Shown: in pieces, positions 52,941 to 61,860 of the stretch
Position numbering within the stretch: position 1 is the first letter of the stretch
Layout: each line of letters opens with the position of its first letter
DNA from: Agapetus fuscipes
Lineage: Eukaryota > Arthropoda > Insecta > Trichoptera > Glossosomatidae
Assembly: GCA_951799405.1 (NCBI GenBank)
Contig: OX637339.1
Location: forward strand, 18,042,001 to 18,106,000
Direction of reading: 5' to 3'
DNA length: 64,000 bases
Position numbers and translations under genes: made by a program
The notes under the pieces: model-generated
The model's input: the letters and a program-made list of their open reading frames with translations, nothing else
Databases searched by the model: none
What the model was told of the DNA's origin: nothing

Positions 52941-53028
52941 TGTTCCTTGACTTGTAGATTGGTATGAAACTGACAAATTGGTTCACTTAACAAACGTCAC
53001 TCCTGTTTCAAGGAAAGTCATACTATAA
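52941..53028 (+). mobile_element. LINE-A 3' module, truncated
   Basis: TTCCTTGACTTGTAGATTGG to CCTGTTTCAAGGAAAGTC; stops where an inverted copy's tail begins. Confidence 0.7.
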
Positions 53029-53272
53029 TCTATAATCTAAGTTGCAAGGATATATTCATTCAAAGCTCTCAGATGTATGCCCACAAACAAACACGTGTAG
53101 TTCGCGCTTACAAATGCTGATTGTGTACTTACAAATAAAATCCAAACCTCAAATGAACATAAGCCCTGCAACTCTTGCCGACATTCCCTGAAACAGGGGT
53201 GACATTGGCAAAGTGAACCATTTTTTACAGTATGGGTGGTCAGCCTCTTACCAACCTATAAGTCAAAATACA
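53029..53272 (-). mobile_element. LINE-A 3' module, full length
   Basis: CTATAATCTATAATCTAAG to CCAACCTATAAGTCAAAA. Confidence 0.85.
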
Positions 53273-53435
53273 GGGCTTATATTCATTTCAGAGAAGGTCG
53301 GCAAGAGTTGCAAAGGTAGGTTTATGTGAGATATGGTTGATAATGTGTGTAAGCGCAACCTTACACCTTGTGCTTGTAGGCATACATTTAATATGAATCG
53401 TAAATGTTGTATTTGTTTCCATCTTAGATAATAGA
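53273..53435 (+). mobile_element. LINE-A 3' module, 3' two thirds, degenerate
   Basis: CAGGGCTTATATTCATTTC, GGTCGGCAAGAGTTGC, to CCATCTTAGATAATAGATAT. Confidence 0.6.
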
Positions 53436-53473
53436 TATAGTGGATGATTTATATTGTTAGCGTTGGTTTTTTT

Positions 53474-54325
53474 GTGAGCCCTCAAGAGCCCTCAAGAGCC
53501 CTGTGCGAACTTGGTGGTCGCTACAAAATTTGTCGTGTATGAAATAAAAACACAAATCCCAAATGAATATTACGAGTATAAACCCTGCTACTCTTTCCGA
53601 TCTTTCCTAAAACAAGGGTGACATTGTTAATGTTTTGCGCTAAAAAGATAGTGATATAGATAGGTGATGTGTATCACACTTCAAGAGCCCTCTGTGAGCT
53701 TGGTCCTCAATACGAAATCGTCTCTACAAAATAAAAACCCATATCCCAAATGAGTATAAACCTTGCAACTCTTTCCACTCTTCTCTCAAACGAGGGTGAC
53801 ATTTGCAACGTTTTCTGCTAAAAAGATAGTGATATAGATAGAAGTTGTGAATCACACTTTAAGAGCCCTCTGCGAGCTTGGTCCTCGAAAAAAAATACGT
53901 CGTGAAGAAAATAAAAAGAAATCAAAAATGAATATTATATATATAAACCCTGCAACTCTTTCCGATTGTCCCTGAAACTGGGGTGACATTGGCAACGTTT
54001 TCCACTAAAAAGATAGTAGATGTGAATCACACCTCAAGAGCCCTCCGCGAGCTTTGTAACCACAAAATCATTGTGTACAAAATAAAAACCCAAATCCCTA
54101 ATGAATAATATTATAAAAGCCCGGCAACTCTTTCCAATCATCTCTGAAACTGGGGTGACATTGGCAACGTTTTCCCTTTAAAAAGATGTAGATAGTCAAA
54201 TTGAATCACACTTCAAGAGCCCTGTGCGAGTATGGTCCTTGCAAAAAAATACGTCCTGCAACTCGTTCCGATCTTTCCTGAAACTGGGGTGACATTTTCA
54301 ACGTTTTCCACTAAAAAGATAGGGT
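53474..54325 (-). repeat. Chimeric tandem array, about 180 bp unit
   Basis: Five units begin with CAAGAGCCCT at 53493, 53682, 53860, 54035 and 54214 (spacings 189, 178, 175, 179). Each unit is SINE-1 3' end (CACACTTCAAGAGCCCTCTG, GCGAGCTTGGTC), then module complement (AAATGAATATT, AACCCTGCAACTCTTTCC, GGGGTGACATTGGCAACG), then CACTAAAAAGATAG. The last unit is shortened and ends before GGGTGCGTC. Confidence 0.85.
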
Positions 54326-54689
54326 GCGTCAAAAAGATACACCTTAAAATATTGAGTTTATTTTTGTAAAGAATTATTTGAATAAAACTGTCGGGATATT
54401 TAACGGTAGGCTGTGTGATTTATCGCATCCTGTTTCAGGGCGCGGGCAACATTATGTGTATTATTATTACCGTTATATGCATTGTCGTATTTTATCGTGG
54501 AAATCTGGAAGGAAGCTCTTATTTACTGCTTATTCTCGCACACCCTGTACTTTTGAACTTTGACTTTGCACGACATATTTTTAAAAGATAAAAATTATGA
54601 TTGTGGGTGAATTGAAAGGAGTGGGTAAACAAGGATATGAAAAAAATGGTTGTTGTTCTGCAATGTTGCAAAATATTCAATTTCAAGCT
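54326..54689. other. No recognised feature
   Basis: No window repeat seen. Confidence 0.4.
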
Positions 54690-54969
54690 AGCCAATTTTC
54701 AAGCAAGACCCAGTTGCTGTAAGGCTGGTTGGTCCTTTGGTAAAGTTAATTTTTCAACCCAGCGAAGAGCACATTTGGAAATATGAATGGTATATATTTG
54801 TGCTCCGCCGGGATTCGAATCCACAACCTTCCGTTTACGAAGTGTTGCCACTGGACTACGGACCAGTCTAAGAATTTCCAACAGCACGTGATGTACCTAG
54901 CGGTCACCCATCCAAGTAGCATACGCGCCCAATGTTGCTTAACTTCTGTGATCTGATGAGAACCGGTGC
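54690..54969 (-). mobile_element. SINE-1, 5S head truncated
   Basis: Core fragment, tRNA part (box B complement GGATTCGAATCC) and 5S-derived part up to GATGAGAACCGGTGCTT, where it meets a plus-strand SINE-1. Confidence 0.8.
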
Positions 54970-55795
54970 TTGGACCGGTCCGTAGTCTGTAGTGGCAACA
55001 CTTCGGACTCGTAAATGGAAGGTTGTGGATTCGGATCCCAACGGAGCACAAAAATATACCATTTATATTTCGAATGTACAAAATATCCGAAATTGCGAAT
55101 GAATGGAATATCCAGAGTCATAATAAAAGAAGAGCCTGTATGAAGAAAATTATGACTCTGGAGGAAATGAAAGAAGTATGTAAGGACAGAAAGAAATGGC
55201 GGTTGATCTGTAATGTTGGCGGCTAGGGTTTATTAAATTGGAATTTGTTTTTATTTGTAAATGGATATTTTGTATTTGGATATTATTATTTAGTGATGTA
55301 TAAAATGTAATTTGTCGTGTGTGTGTGTTCCTTGACTTATAGGTTGGTATGCGGCTGACCACCCATGCTGTAAAAATGGTTCACTTTGCCAATGTCACCC
55401 CTGTCTCAGGGAAGGACGGCAAGAGTTGCAGGGTGTATGTCCATTTGAGATTTGGTTTTTATGTTGTAGGTTCACATGAGGCATGTGCAAGCGCGAACTT
55501 GTACGTGTCTGGTTGTGAGAATGCATGTAATGTGAATCTCTAATGTAACATATCTTTGCAACTTAGATTAGATTAGATTAGAATGTGCTCTTCGCTGGGT
55601 TGAAAACTTCATAAACCTTTACCAAAGACCGGTCACTGAAAGGTCCATCCAACCTTACAACAACTGGGTCTTGCTTGAGAATTGGCGCTTTCTACAGTGA
55701 CGACCAAGCTCGCAGAGGGCTCTTGAGGTGTGATACACAAAAACAGCGCTCACCAAATAAATCATCCTAATATTATTATTATTATTATTTCAATA
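54970..55795 (+). mobile_element. SINE-1, ATT tail, split by LINE-A
   Basis: 54970-55077: tRNA part to ATTTATATTTCGAATGT. 55571-55795: GAATGTGCTCTTCGCTGG through core, LINE-C-like 3' end and ATT repeat (55772-55790). The two parts share GAATGT at the break. Confidence 0.9.
55078..55576 (+). mobile_element. LINE-A, complete truncated insertion with TSD
   Basis: From AAAATATCCGAAATTGCG (coding for ISEIANEWN) through the C-terminal VGG stop, the 3' untranslated part and the full module to its TTAGATTAGATTA tail. Flanked by GAATGT on both sides within a SINE-1. Proof that coding end and module move as one unit. Confidence 0.9.
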
Positions 55796-55939
55796 TGGTA
55801 TCGTCGTTGATCGTACATGTATAGGTGCGCGTAGGCACTTTGATTTCATAGTTCGTAGCACTACCGCCATCACACTAGAGCTAGATTGTTCTACACACTA
55901 TGTATGCATCTACATGCGCACGAAGGCACTCTAAAGTTC

Positions 55940-56080
55940 GTAACACTATGAAGACTAATCAGCTGTTCACTAGCGCCCATCTTGGACTGACAGGTCTTCA
56001 TGCAAATATTACCGATAGTCGGTAGGTAAGAACTACCGTGGGGATGAGACTTCCAGCCCAGGGTTCTTCCTGTATGAAGG
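55940..56080. mobile_element. Relative of the 23924 MITE
   Basis: AGACTAATCAGCTGTTCAC to GACAGGTCTTCATG is the complement of 23992-24045. The next stretch, GTCGGTAGGTAAGAACTACC, GAGACTTCCAGCCCAGG, is in the same sense as 24064-24105. So the palindrome-flanked centre is inverted relative to that copy. Confidence 0.6.
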
Positions 56081-56402
56081 TGCTTTAAGCGTGTACCATG
56101 CATCTTTCCGATTCTAAAACATTGATATTTTTGGCACGAATTCGGACGGTGAAGCAAAGGAAAAAAAAGTGCCTTGGCTTTAGGCGCCGAGAATGTTAAA
56201 CGTAATTTTTCGACTTTCCAAGGCAAACTTCTTGCCGTTCTTGATAACGTATTCCCAATGCGGGCCGGCAATGATAGACAGTTCGTTTAGCCCTAGTTTA
56301 TGTATAAATAATATGTGCGCAGTTTTTTTTTCGCGAGGATACAAGTGCTTTTATGTTATAAAATACTAACAGTTTTCATTGCTATGTTCAAATCTACTAC
56401 GC
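56081..56402. other. No recognised feature
   Basis: A 126-codon minus frame spans 55891-56271 with no recognised domain. Confidence 0.35.
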
Positions 56403-56903
56403 AAACGCAATTAAGCTACACATCTAGTGTAACTTCTTGCCTGCGTTATCCCCGAAGGGGTCGCATGTGGCGCTTCGGGATCTATTTATTTTTACAGGTA
56501 AGGGGGCCGGCCTCACACCAACCACATTCAGTTGAAGGGGGGGTTTCCCAGCTCCCGGGAGGACTGGTTCTCATTTCTTGTGAAGGCTTAGTAAACCTTT
56601 GAGATCGAACCCTTGCTCTCGGCATGGAATGCAAGCATTCTACCAATTGAGCTATCGACCTTTTTACGAGCTTAATCGTCGTCGCTACAAAGCGCCAATT
56701 CTCAAGCAAGACCCAGTTGCTGTAAGGCTGGATGGACCTTTGGTGACCGGTCATTGGTAAAGGTTTTATGAATTTTTCAACCCGGCGAAGAGCAAATTTG
56801 AAAATATAAATGGTATATTTTTGTGCTCCGCCGGGAATCGGACCCATAACCTTCCCATTCAGAGTCCGCAGTGTTACCACTGAGCTACGGACCGGTCCAC
56901 TAG
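56403..56903 (-). mobile_element. Mosaic SINE: SINE-1 tRNA part and core fused to SINE-2
   Basis: The most complete mosaic. SINE-2 3' end at 56412, SINE-2 head at 56605-56660 (AATTGAGCTATCGACC), junction TTTTTACGAGCTTAATCGTCG, SINE-1 core 56680-56800, SINE-1 tRNA part 56822-56901 ending GAGCTACGGACCGGTCC. The SINE-2 middle has a deletion between GTAAACCTT and GAGATCGAACCC. Confidence 0.9.
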
Positions 56904-56925
56904 TACCTACTACCCAAGTTAATAT

Positions 56926-57100
56926 TAGAATGATTTATTTGAGCGCTGTTATTGTGTGTATCAAGAGCCAATTCTCAAGCAAGACCCAGTTGCTGTAAGG
57001 CTGAATGCCCCTTTGGTGACCGGTCTTTGGTAAAGGTATTTATTTCATTTTTTCAACCCGGCGAAGAACTTATTTCAAAATATAAATGATAATATATTGT
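56926..57100 (-). mobile_element. SINE-1 core and 3' end
   Basis: GAATGATTTATTTGAGCGCTG to CAACCCGGCGAAGAAC. Part of the 3' end between TGTGTATCA and AGAGCCAATTC is deleted. Confidence 0.75.
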
Positions 57101-57117
57101 TACTTACTGTACGTATT

Positions 57118-57583
57118 GTTTGTTACTGTCAACGACGTTAGCCATGTTGAAAGCACCGGTTCCCATAGATCACCGAAGTTAAGCAACATTGGGCGCGGAC
57201 AGTACTTGGATGGGTGACCGCTCAGGTACACCGCGTGTCGTCGGCATCTTGGACCGGTCCGTAGTCCGTAGTGGCAACACTTCGGACTCGTAAATGGAAG
57301 GTTGTGGATTCGGATCCCGGTGGAGCACAAAAATATACCATTATATTTCGAATGTGCTCTTCGCTGAGTTGAAAAATTCATAAACCTTTACCAAAGACCG
57401 GTGATGATGATGATGATTTGTATAGCGCCGTTTCGTGACTGCTGTCACTGCAAGGGCGCCGGTCACTGAAAGGTCCATCCAACCTTACAACAACTGGGTC
57501 TTGCTTGAGAATTGGCGCTTTCTACAGCGACGACCAAGCTCGCAGAGGGCTCTTGAGGTGTGATACACACAAAAACAGCGCTC
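57118..57583 (+). mobile_element. SINE-1, most complete 5S-tRNA form
   Basis: 5S head 57121-57249 (TCAACGACGTTAGCCATG to GTGTCGTCGGCATC; internal blocks CGAAGTTAAGCAAC and GATGGGTGACCGCTC). tRNA part 57250-57328 (box B GATTCGGATCCC), core, LINE-C-like 3' end to AACAGCGCTCAC. A 56 bp element is inserted at 57403. Confidence 0.9.
57403..57458 (-). mobile_element. 56 bp hairpin mini-element with 5 bp duplication
   Basis: Flanked by CCGGT (57398-57402, 57459-57463) inside SINE-1, where uninterrupted copies read AAAGACCGGTCACTG. Minus strand: CGCCCTTGCAGTGAC, AGCA, GTCACGAAACGGCG, then a CATCATCATC tail. Confidence 0.8.
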
Positions 57584-57620
57584 ACGCTCCGAAGCGTCAC
57601 CACTAGACTACGGACCGGTC
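57584..57620 (-). mobile_element. SINE-1 tRNA head fragment
   Basis: CGAAGCGTCACCACTAGAC then TACGGACCGGTCTGG. Confidence 0.6.
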
Positions 57621-57631
57621 TGGAAAAAAAA

Positions 57632-57855
57632 CATTCCATTTGGGATTCATATTAAATCCATTACCGGATGCAGACATGAATAAGTTCACGCTTACTAATG
57701 CTGCAGGTGAACTTCCAACATAAAATATTAAATAAATAAAACGCAGTTTAAATTCACTTTCATATTCTTTAACTTTGTCAAACGTTTTCGCCTAAAAAGG
57801 CATCATCAGGATAAATCCAACATAAAACTTTATTATCACATGAACATAAACTTTG
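57632..57855 (-). mobile_element. LINE-A 3' module, split by a foldback-family element
   Basis: CATTTGGGATTCATATTAAAT to CTTCCAACATAAAA, then after the insertion CTTTATTATCACATGAAC to ATAAACTTTG. Confidence 0.7.
57726..57815 (-). mobile_element. 90 bp insertion with hammerhead-like core and 12 bp TSD
   Basis: TCCAACATAAAA on both sides (57714-57725, 57816-57827). Minus strand from its start: ATCCTGATGA, T, GCCT-TTTT-AGGC, GAAAACGTTTGAC, then AAGTTAAAGAATATG and an AT-rich end. The core sits at the 5' end of the inserted unit. Confidence 0.8.
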
Positions 57856-57925
57856 TTCTGCAGAGGCTCTGGCCACCCTTATCGGAATGGCCACAGTGCT
57901 ACAGTTACAGTTACAGCAGCACCTT
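57856..57925 (+). mobile_element. LINE-B 3' end
   Basis: TCTGCAGAGGCTCTGGCCACC to GTGCTACAGTTACAGTTACAG. Confidence 0.75.
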
Positions 57926-58062
57926 GGGATGACCGACGGCTATGAAAAGGCGCAGGAAAAAAAACCAATTGTAATAATAATAATTTTGGATGAAGAATCT
58001 GACATTTTTTTTATTATAATGATCAAATTCCTATTAAGAGCTGCAGTATTTTAAGTACAAAA

Positions 58063-58325
58063 ATATCTAAGATGATGAAAGAAAGTGTGAAAGGAAAAAG
58101 AGGGAAGGGACGACCGAGAAAAGTATATGGAGTGATCAGATTGAGGAGATTGTGAAAGAATGGGATATACAAAGTGAGCGTAAAAGAAGAAAATGCATGA
58201 AAAAGGGGATGGATATGAATGAATTGAAAGAGGTATGTAAGGATAGGAAAAAATGGAAGCAGCTCTGCAGAGGCTCTGGCCACCCCTAGCGGAATGGCGA
58301 CAGAGTTACAGTTACAGTTACAGAT
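58063..58325 (+). pseudogene. LINE-B C-terminal end with TTACAG tail
   Basis: AAGATGATGAAAGAAAG (58069), GGACGACCGAGAAAAG, GGATAGGAAAAAATGG, then CAGCTCTGCAGAGGCTCTGG and GACAGAGTTACAG repeats at 58300-58323. Best example of the LINE-B terminus. Confidence 0.8.
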
Positions 58326-58683
58326 GATTGGTGATATTCGATCAAAGCGACACAAAAGTTAAAATAAACAGGGCTGTACTAAAAACGTCTGTGAATGGTT
58401 TTAAACATTTTAAAATTTAAATTTGTAATAAGGGTGAGATCCAAACCCGCTAAGGGACGTTTTGTTTTTATTAGGACAACCCCAGAGCGACCAATTTTTT
58501 ATTCAAAGCCACCTTCATTTAAGTCAGTCTGGAGTAAAAAGACGTTTTTCCTCTGTATATATACTAAGTATTTAAAAAAAAACAGTTTTAGGTACTTTAA
58601 AAATGTGTTTTAGTGGATGTAAGTATATATATTTTTTTTATATTAAATACAAAAGCGTGTTTTGGTCATTTTGTCCGGATGAC
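58326..58683. other. No recognised feature
   Basis: AT-rich linker with no shared repeats. Confidence 0.4.
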
Positions 58684-58800
58684 AGCTCGACCGAACCGTG
58701 GTCTAGTGGTTGACGTTTCAGATTCGTAAACGGTGGTCTTGGTTTCGATTCCGGCGGAAAACAAAATAATAGTATCCTTTGATAAATGCTCATATAGGTG
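58684..58800 (+). other. Degenerate SINE-1-like tRNA head
   Basis: CCGTGGTCTAGTGGTTGACG and TTGGTTTCGATTCCGGCGG fit box A and box B spacing; ATAGGTGACAAAAGG is reminiscent of the core. Confidence 0.5.
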
Positions 58801-58829
58801 ACAAAAGGTTTATCCAGTATTATAGCAAT

Positions 58830-59072
58830 TCCTTGACTTATAGGTTGGTATGAGGCTGACCACCCATACTGTAAAAAATGGTTCACTTTGCCAATGTCAC
58901 CCCTGTTTCAGGGAAGGTCGGCAAAAGTTGTGGGGCTTATGTTCATTTGAGGTTTGGATTTTATTTGCAAGTACGCATTCAGCATTTGTAAGCGTGAACT
59001 ACACGTGTTGGTTTGTGGGCATACATCTGAGAGCTTTAAATGAATATATCCTTGCAACTTAGATTATAGATT
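58830..59072 (+). mobile_element. LINE-A 3' module, full length
   Basis: TTCCTTGACTTATAGGTTGG to CTTGCAACTTAGATTATAG, followed by ATTATAGATAG. Confidence 0.9.
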
Positions 59073-59545
59073 ATAGATAGCAACTCGGTGTTGCTTGAGA
59101 ATCGGCGCTTTCCGTGGCGATGACCAATATCGCAAAAAGTCCGGTCGATAGCTCAGTTAGTAGAACGCATTTGTTCCATACCAGTGGGTTTGATCCCCAT
59201 TTAGTGTGTCAGAAATGATATCCGTTTATGTGTTTTTTTCAAAACGCAAATAAAAATACCTCCAAGGTTAACTCAGCCTTCACAATTGATGAAAACTAGC
59301 TCCACTAAGAGCTCGGGAAACCCTCACTTTAACTGAAGTGTTTGGAACGATGCGTTACCTGTAAAAAAAAAATGGTTCCACGCGCCACAGTAAGTTCAAC
59401 TATATGTGCAGCGTGTGAAAGTTGTGGAAAGATTTGCATGGTTGGCGTAAAGCTGACTCCCTTATTTGTAAAAATAAATACTTTTCACGCGCCACACGTG
59501 AACACTTCAGGGACACCGCAGTAAGAAGTTTGACTTTAAATGTAA
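59073..59545 (+). mobile_element. Mosaic SINE: SINE-1 core fused to SINE-2
   Basis: GCAACTCGGTGTTGCTTGAG, GCGATGACCAATATCGC, AAAAAGTCCGGTCGATAGC, head box B GGGTTTGATCCCC, SINE-2 body. A second partial SINE-2 body (GGTTGGCGTAAAGCTGACTCC to ACCGCAGTAAGAAG) sits in direct repeat at 59438-59545. Confidence 0.8.
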
Positions 59546-59557
59546 GTAAGTAAGTAC

Positions 59558-59592
59558 TGTAACTCTATCACCATTCCACTAAGGGTGGCCAA
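59558..59592 (-). mobile_element. LINE-B 3' end, inverted
   Basis: CTGTAACTCTATCACCATTCC then ACTAAGGGTGGCC. Confidence 0.6.
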
Positions 59593-59756
59593 AGTTATCA
59601 AAAATAATTATAAAAAAAATTGTTACTTGCCCTAATCTTAGTACCGGCAATTTTAACGCAGCCTTCACAAGAAACGGGATCCTCGGTACTATTTTACTCA
59701 CAAGTTTAATGTTTTATTCACCCGTTGCCTCTACGGAGCGTCCGCACGTGCTAAGT

Positions 59757-59832
59757 GGTCGTATAACAAGTGTACGGGTCGTATTACAAGTGACTGGGTC
59801 GTACTACAAGTGTCCAGGTCGTATAGCGGACG
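59757..59832 (+). repeat. 20 bp minisatellite
   Basis: GGTCGTATTACAAGTGTACG-type units start at 59757, 59777, 59797 and 59817. Confidence 0.8.
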
Positions 59833-59999
59833 CAATATGTGAGTGGACGTAGAACTGTGAACGTTTTGGGAGGTCCTTTTCATCCCCCTAAGGACTGTAA
59901 GGGCAGCAGCTTATGTGTCTTATTTTATTTCAACTTATTTCAGCAACAATGGGAAAGCGAAAAAAAAAAATTTTTTTTTTTTTTAAAAACATCCCTCTT

Positions 60000-60185
60000 A
60001 AATATATATATATATATATATATGTTGATAGGTTTTCGGGTAATCCGTTTATTTGCTATTTTCTAGCCGACGTTTCGGATCGGTATCACGATCCTTCATC
60101 AGGGCGGTCCTTCTGTGTGTAGGGTTGGCCTTCGACTCATTTGTGATGTGTTTTGTTGCGGGTCAGTATATATATATATATATGT
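60000..60185 (-). repeat. TA-flanked foldback-family repeat with hammerhead-like core
   Basis: TA repeats at 60003-60023 and 60166-60182 bracket a unit shared with 1817-1932. Minus strand: CGCCCTGATGA, A, GGATC-GTGATACC-GATCC, GAAACGTCGGC. The outer GCC/GGC can pair next to the boxes. Confidence 0.7.
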
Positions 60186-60378
60186 ATATTAATTTAAATA
60201 TCGGCGATTAAAAGGCAATAGAGAATAAGCGACAAAAACTAAATTGTTCAGGAGAACAGTTGCAGAAAAATGGTATAACTTTTTAATTTTTTATCATATC
60301 GTTAAAATCAAAACGGCTCAAAAATTAAAAAAAAATAAAGGCATTTATTAGTATTCCTGTTAGTGTGATTTTACTTGC

Positions 60379-60627
60379 CTTGACTTATAGGTTGGTATGC
60401 GGCTGACCACCCATGCTGTAAAAATGGTTCACTTTGCCAATGTCACCCCTGTCTCAGGGAAGCACGGCAAGAGTTGCAGGGTGTATGTCCATTTGAGATT
60501 TGGTTTTTGTGTTGTAGGTTCACATGCGGCATGTGCAAGCGCGAACTTGTACATGTCTGGTTGTGAAAATGCATGTAATGTGAATCTCCAATGTAACATA
60601 TCTTTGCAACTTAGATTAGATTAGATA
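60379..60627 (+). mobile_element. LINE-A 3' module, full length
   Basis: GCCTTGACTTATAGGTTGG to CTTAGATTAGATTAGATAC; intact 75-codon frame at 60397-60624. Confidence 0.9.
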
Positions 60628-60704
60628 CAATGTTTTACAATCTTTTGTGTCACAAGCGCCTTTAGGACAAAGAAGGCCAAAATCTTGTTGGATACACCAA
60701 AACC

Positions 60705-60880
60705 ATACTTTGAAAACGCAGTTGTTTGCTTGGGCAGATGCGTCTCCACTTTTTTCTGTCCTTGCATATCTCTTTCATCTCTTCAACACACATCACTTTC
60801 TTCATACATACTCTTCTCTTATTCTCACTCTGCAGGTTCCATTCTTTCGCAATCTCACCTATTTGGTCTATTACATTTTC
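60705..60880 (-). pseudogene. LINE-B C-terminal fragment
   Basis: CTTGCATATCTCTTTCATCTC, TTCTTCATACATACTCTTC, CCATTCTTTCGCAATCTCACC: complement of the LINE-B end (compare 58138-58245). Confidence 0.6.
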
Positions 60881-61784
60881 AAAATAATGTGGTCTGCATA
60901 TTTAAAAACCAAAAAAAAATGTGACGTCACACAGCTTTGTTTCCTAATCAAAATTGTATTAAAATTGTGTTATTGGTTTCTAAGGACCTAAGTCACATAG
61001 ACGTGTAATTTTTACCCATCAAATTTAGAACATCCTTACAAAAAGACGTCCCAACGCCATTCCCTTTGATTTGACAAACCGAGAGGTCAACGCCCGTCGC
61101 TACTTATTCCAAGTATAAGCCTTCACGTGTACACGCATTCACAGCGTTCAATTAAAAATACATGAAAACTAAAACACTCCAAAGAGGCGCTTTTTCAATT
61201 TAATACAAATTTTCAAAAAACCTTTTGTTTTGAGTTTGAGGGTAAATTTTTCACACTTGGGGTTCTGTTATTCCAATTCGAAATTCCACTAATTACCTCC
61301 AACCGCTCTTTCCTGACGCTTCCCCCTTCCTTCCACCCCTCTACGAACAGCCTCGGGCTAATTGTATTCAAATCAGTGGAAAAAACGTAAACACCGCCAA
61401 GAGATTTTTTTATCTTTTCTTCTCTCTTTTCTACTTGGGCAGAAAGCTGCGGAAGTCCGTCCCACTTTTTCCATTTTTTTTTTTCTTTCGTCATTTCTTT
61501 CTTTTTTTCCGCTTTGCCTTCTGTGCGGTTTATTCGGTACCGACTGTAATAATAACAGAGCACGGTGGCCCAAAAAATACAGAGTGCATTTTATTTTTGA
61601 ATTTGAATTTTGTGGAGTAACTTTGCTTGACGTTCCCCCCGTCTTCAATAGCCTTCAAACGGTTTTTAAAACTTTTCTTTACTTGGATATTTTAATTGAC
61701 TTTTACTGTTTTTTTTTTTTAATAAGTCACCAGTGAGCGTCAGTGATATGAGTTAAATATGTACGGTTGAAATGAAGCCTTTGA
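60881..61784. other. No recognised feature
   Basis: T-rich and A-rich tracts at 61425-61520 open overlapping frames of up to 124 codons on both strands. They are Phe/Ser- or Lys/Glu-rich and look compositional. Confidence 0.45.
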
Positions 61785-61860
61785 GAAGCATGATGATGGT
61801 TTAGGCATGCGGAAAAAATTAATGATGATCGATTGACCAAGTATATAATATATGTATATA
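61785..61860 (+). pseudogene. LINE-B, 5' part of a nested stack
   Basis: GATGATGGTTTAGGCATGCGG to GACCAAGTATATAATATATG. Resumes at 62399; GTATATAC flanks the interruption. Confidence 0.6.

Noticed and set aside
53474..54325. CRISPR-like array
   Set aside because: Units of about 180 bp are diverged along their whole length and made of transposon pieces; there are no identical short repeats with unique spacers, and the genome is eukaryotic in character.
57121..57249. Functional 5S rRNA gene
   Set aside because: Several substitutions against arthropod 5S, no poly-T terminator after it, and it is always joined to a tRNA-derived segment and SINE core.
61362..61736. Overlapping 91-124 codon frames on both strands
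   Set aside because: They follow T- and A-rich tracts and mirror each other, a composition effect.
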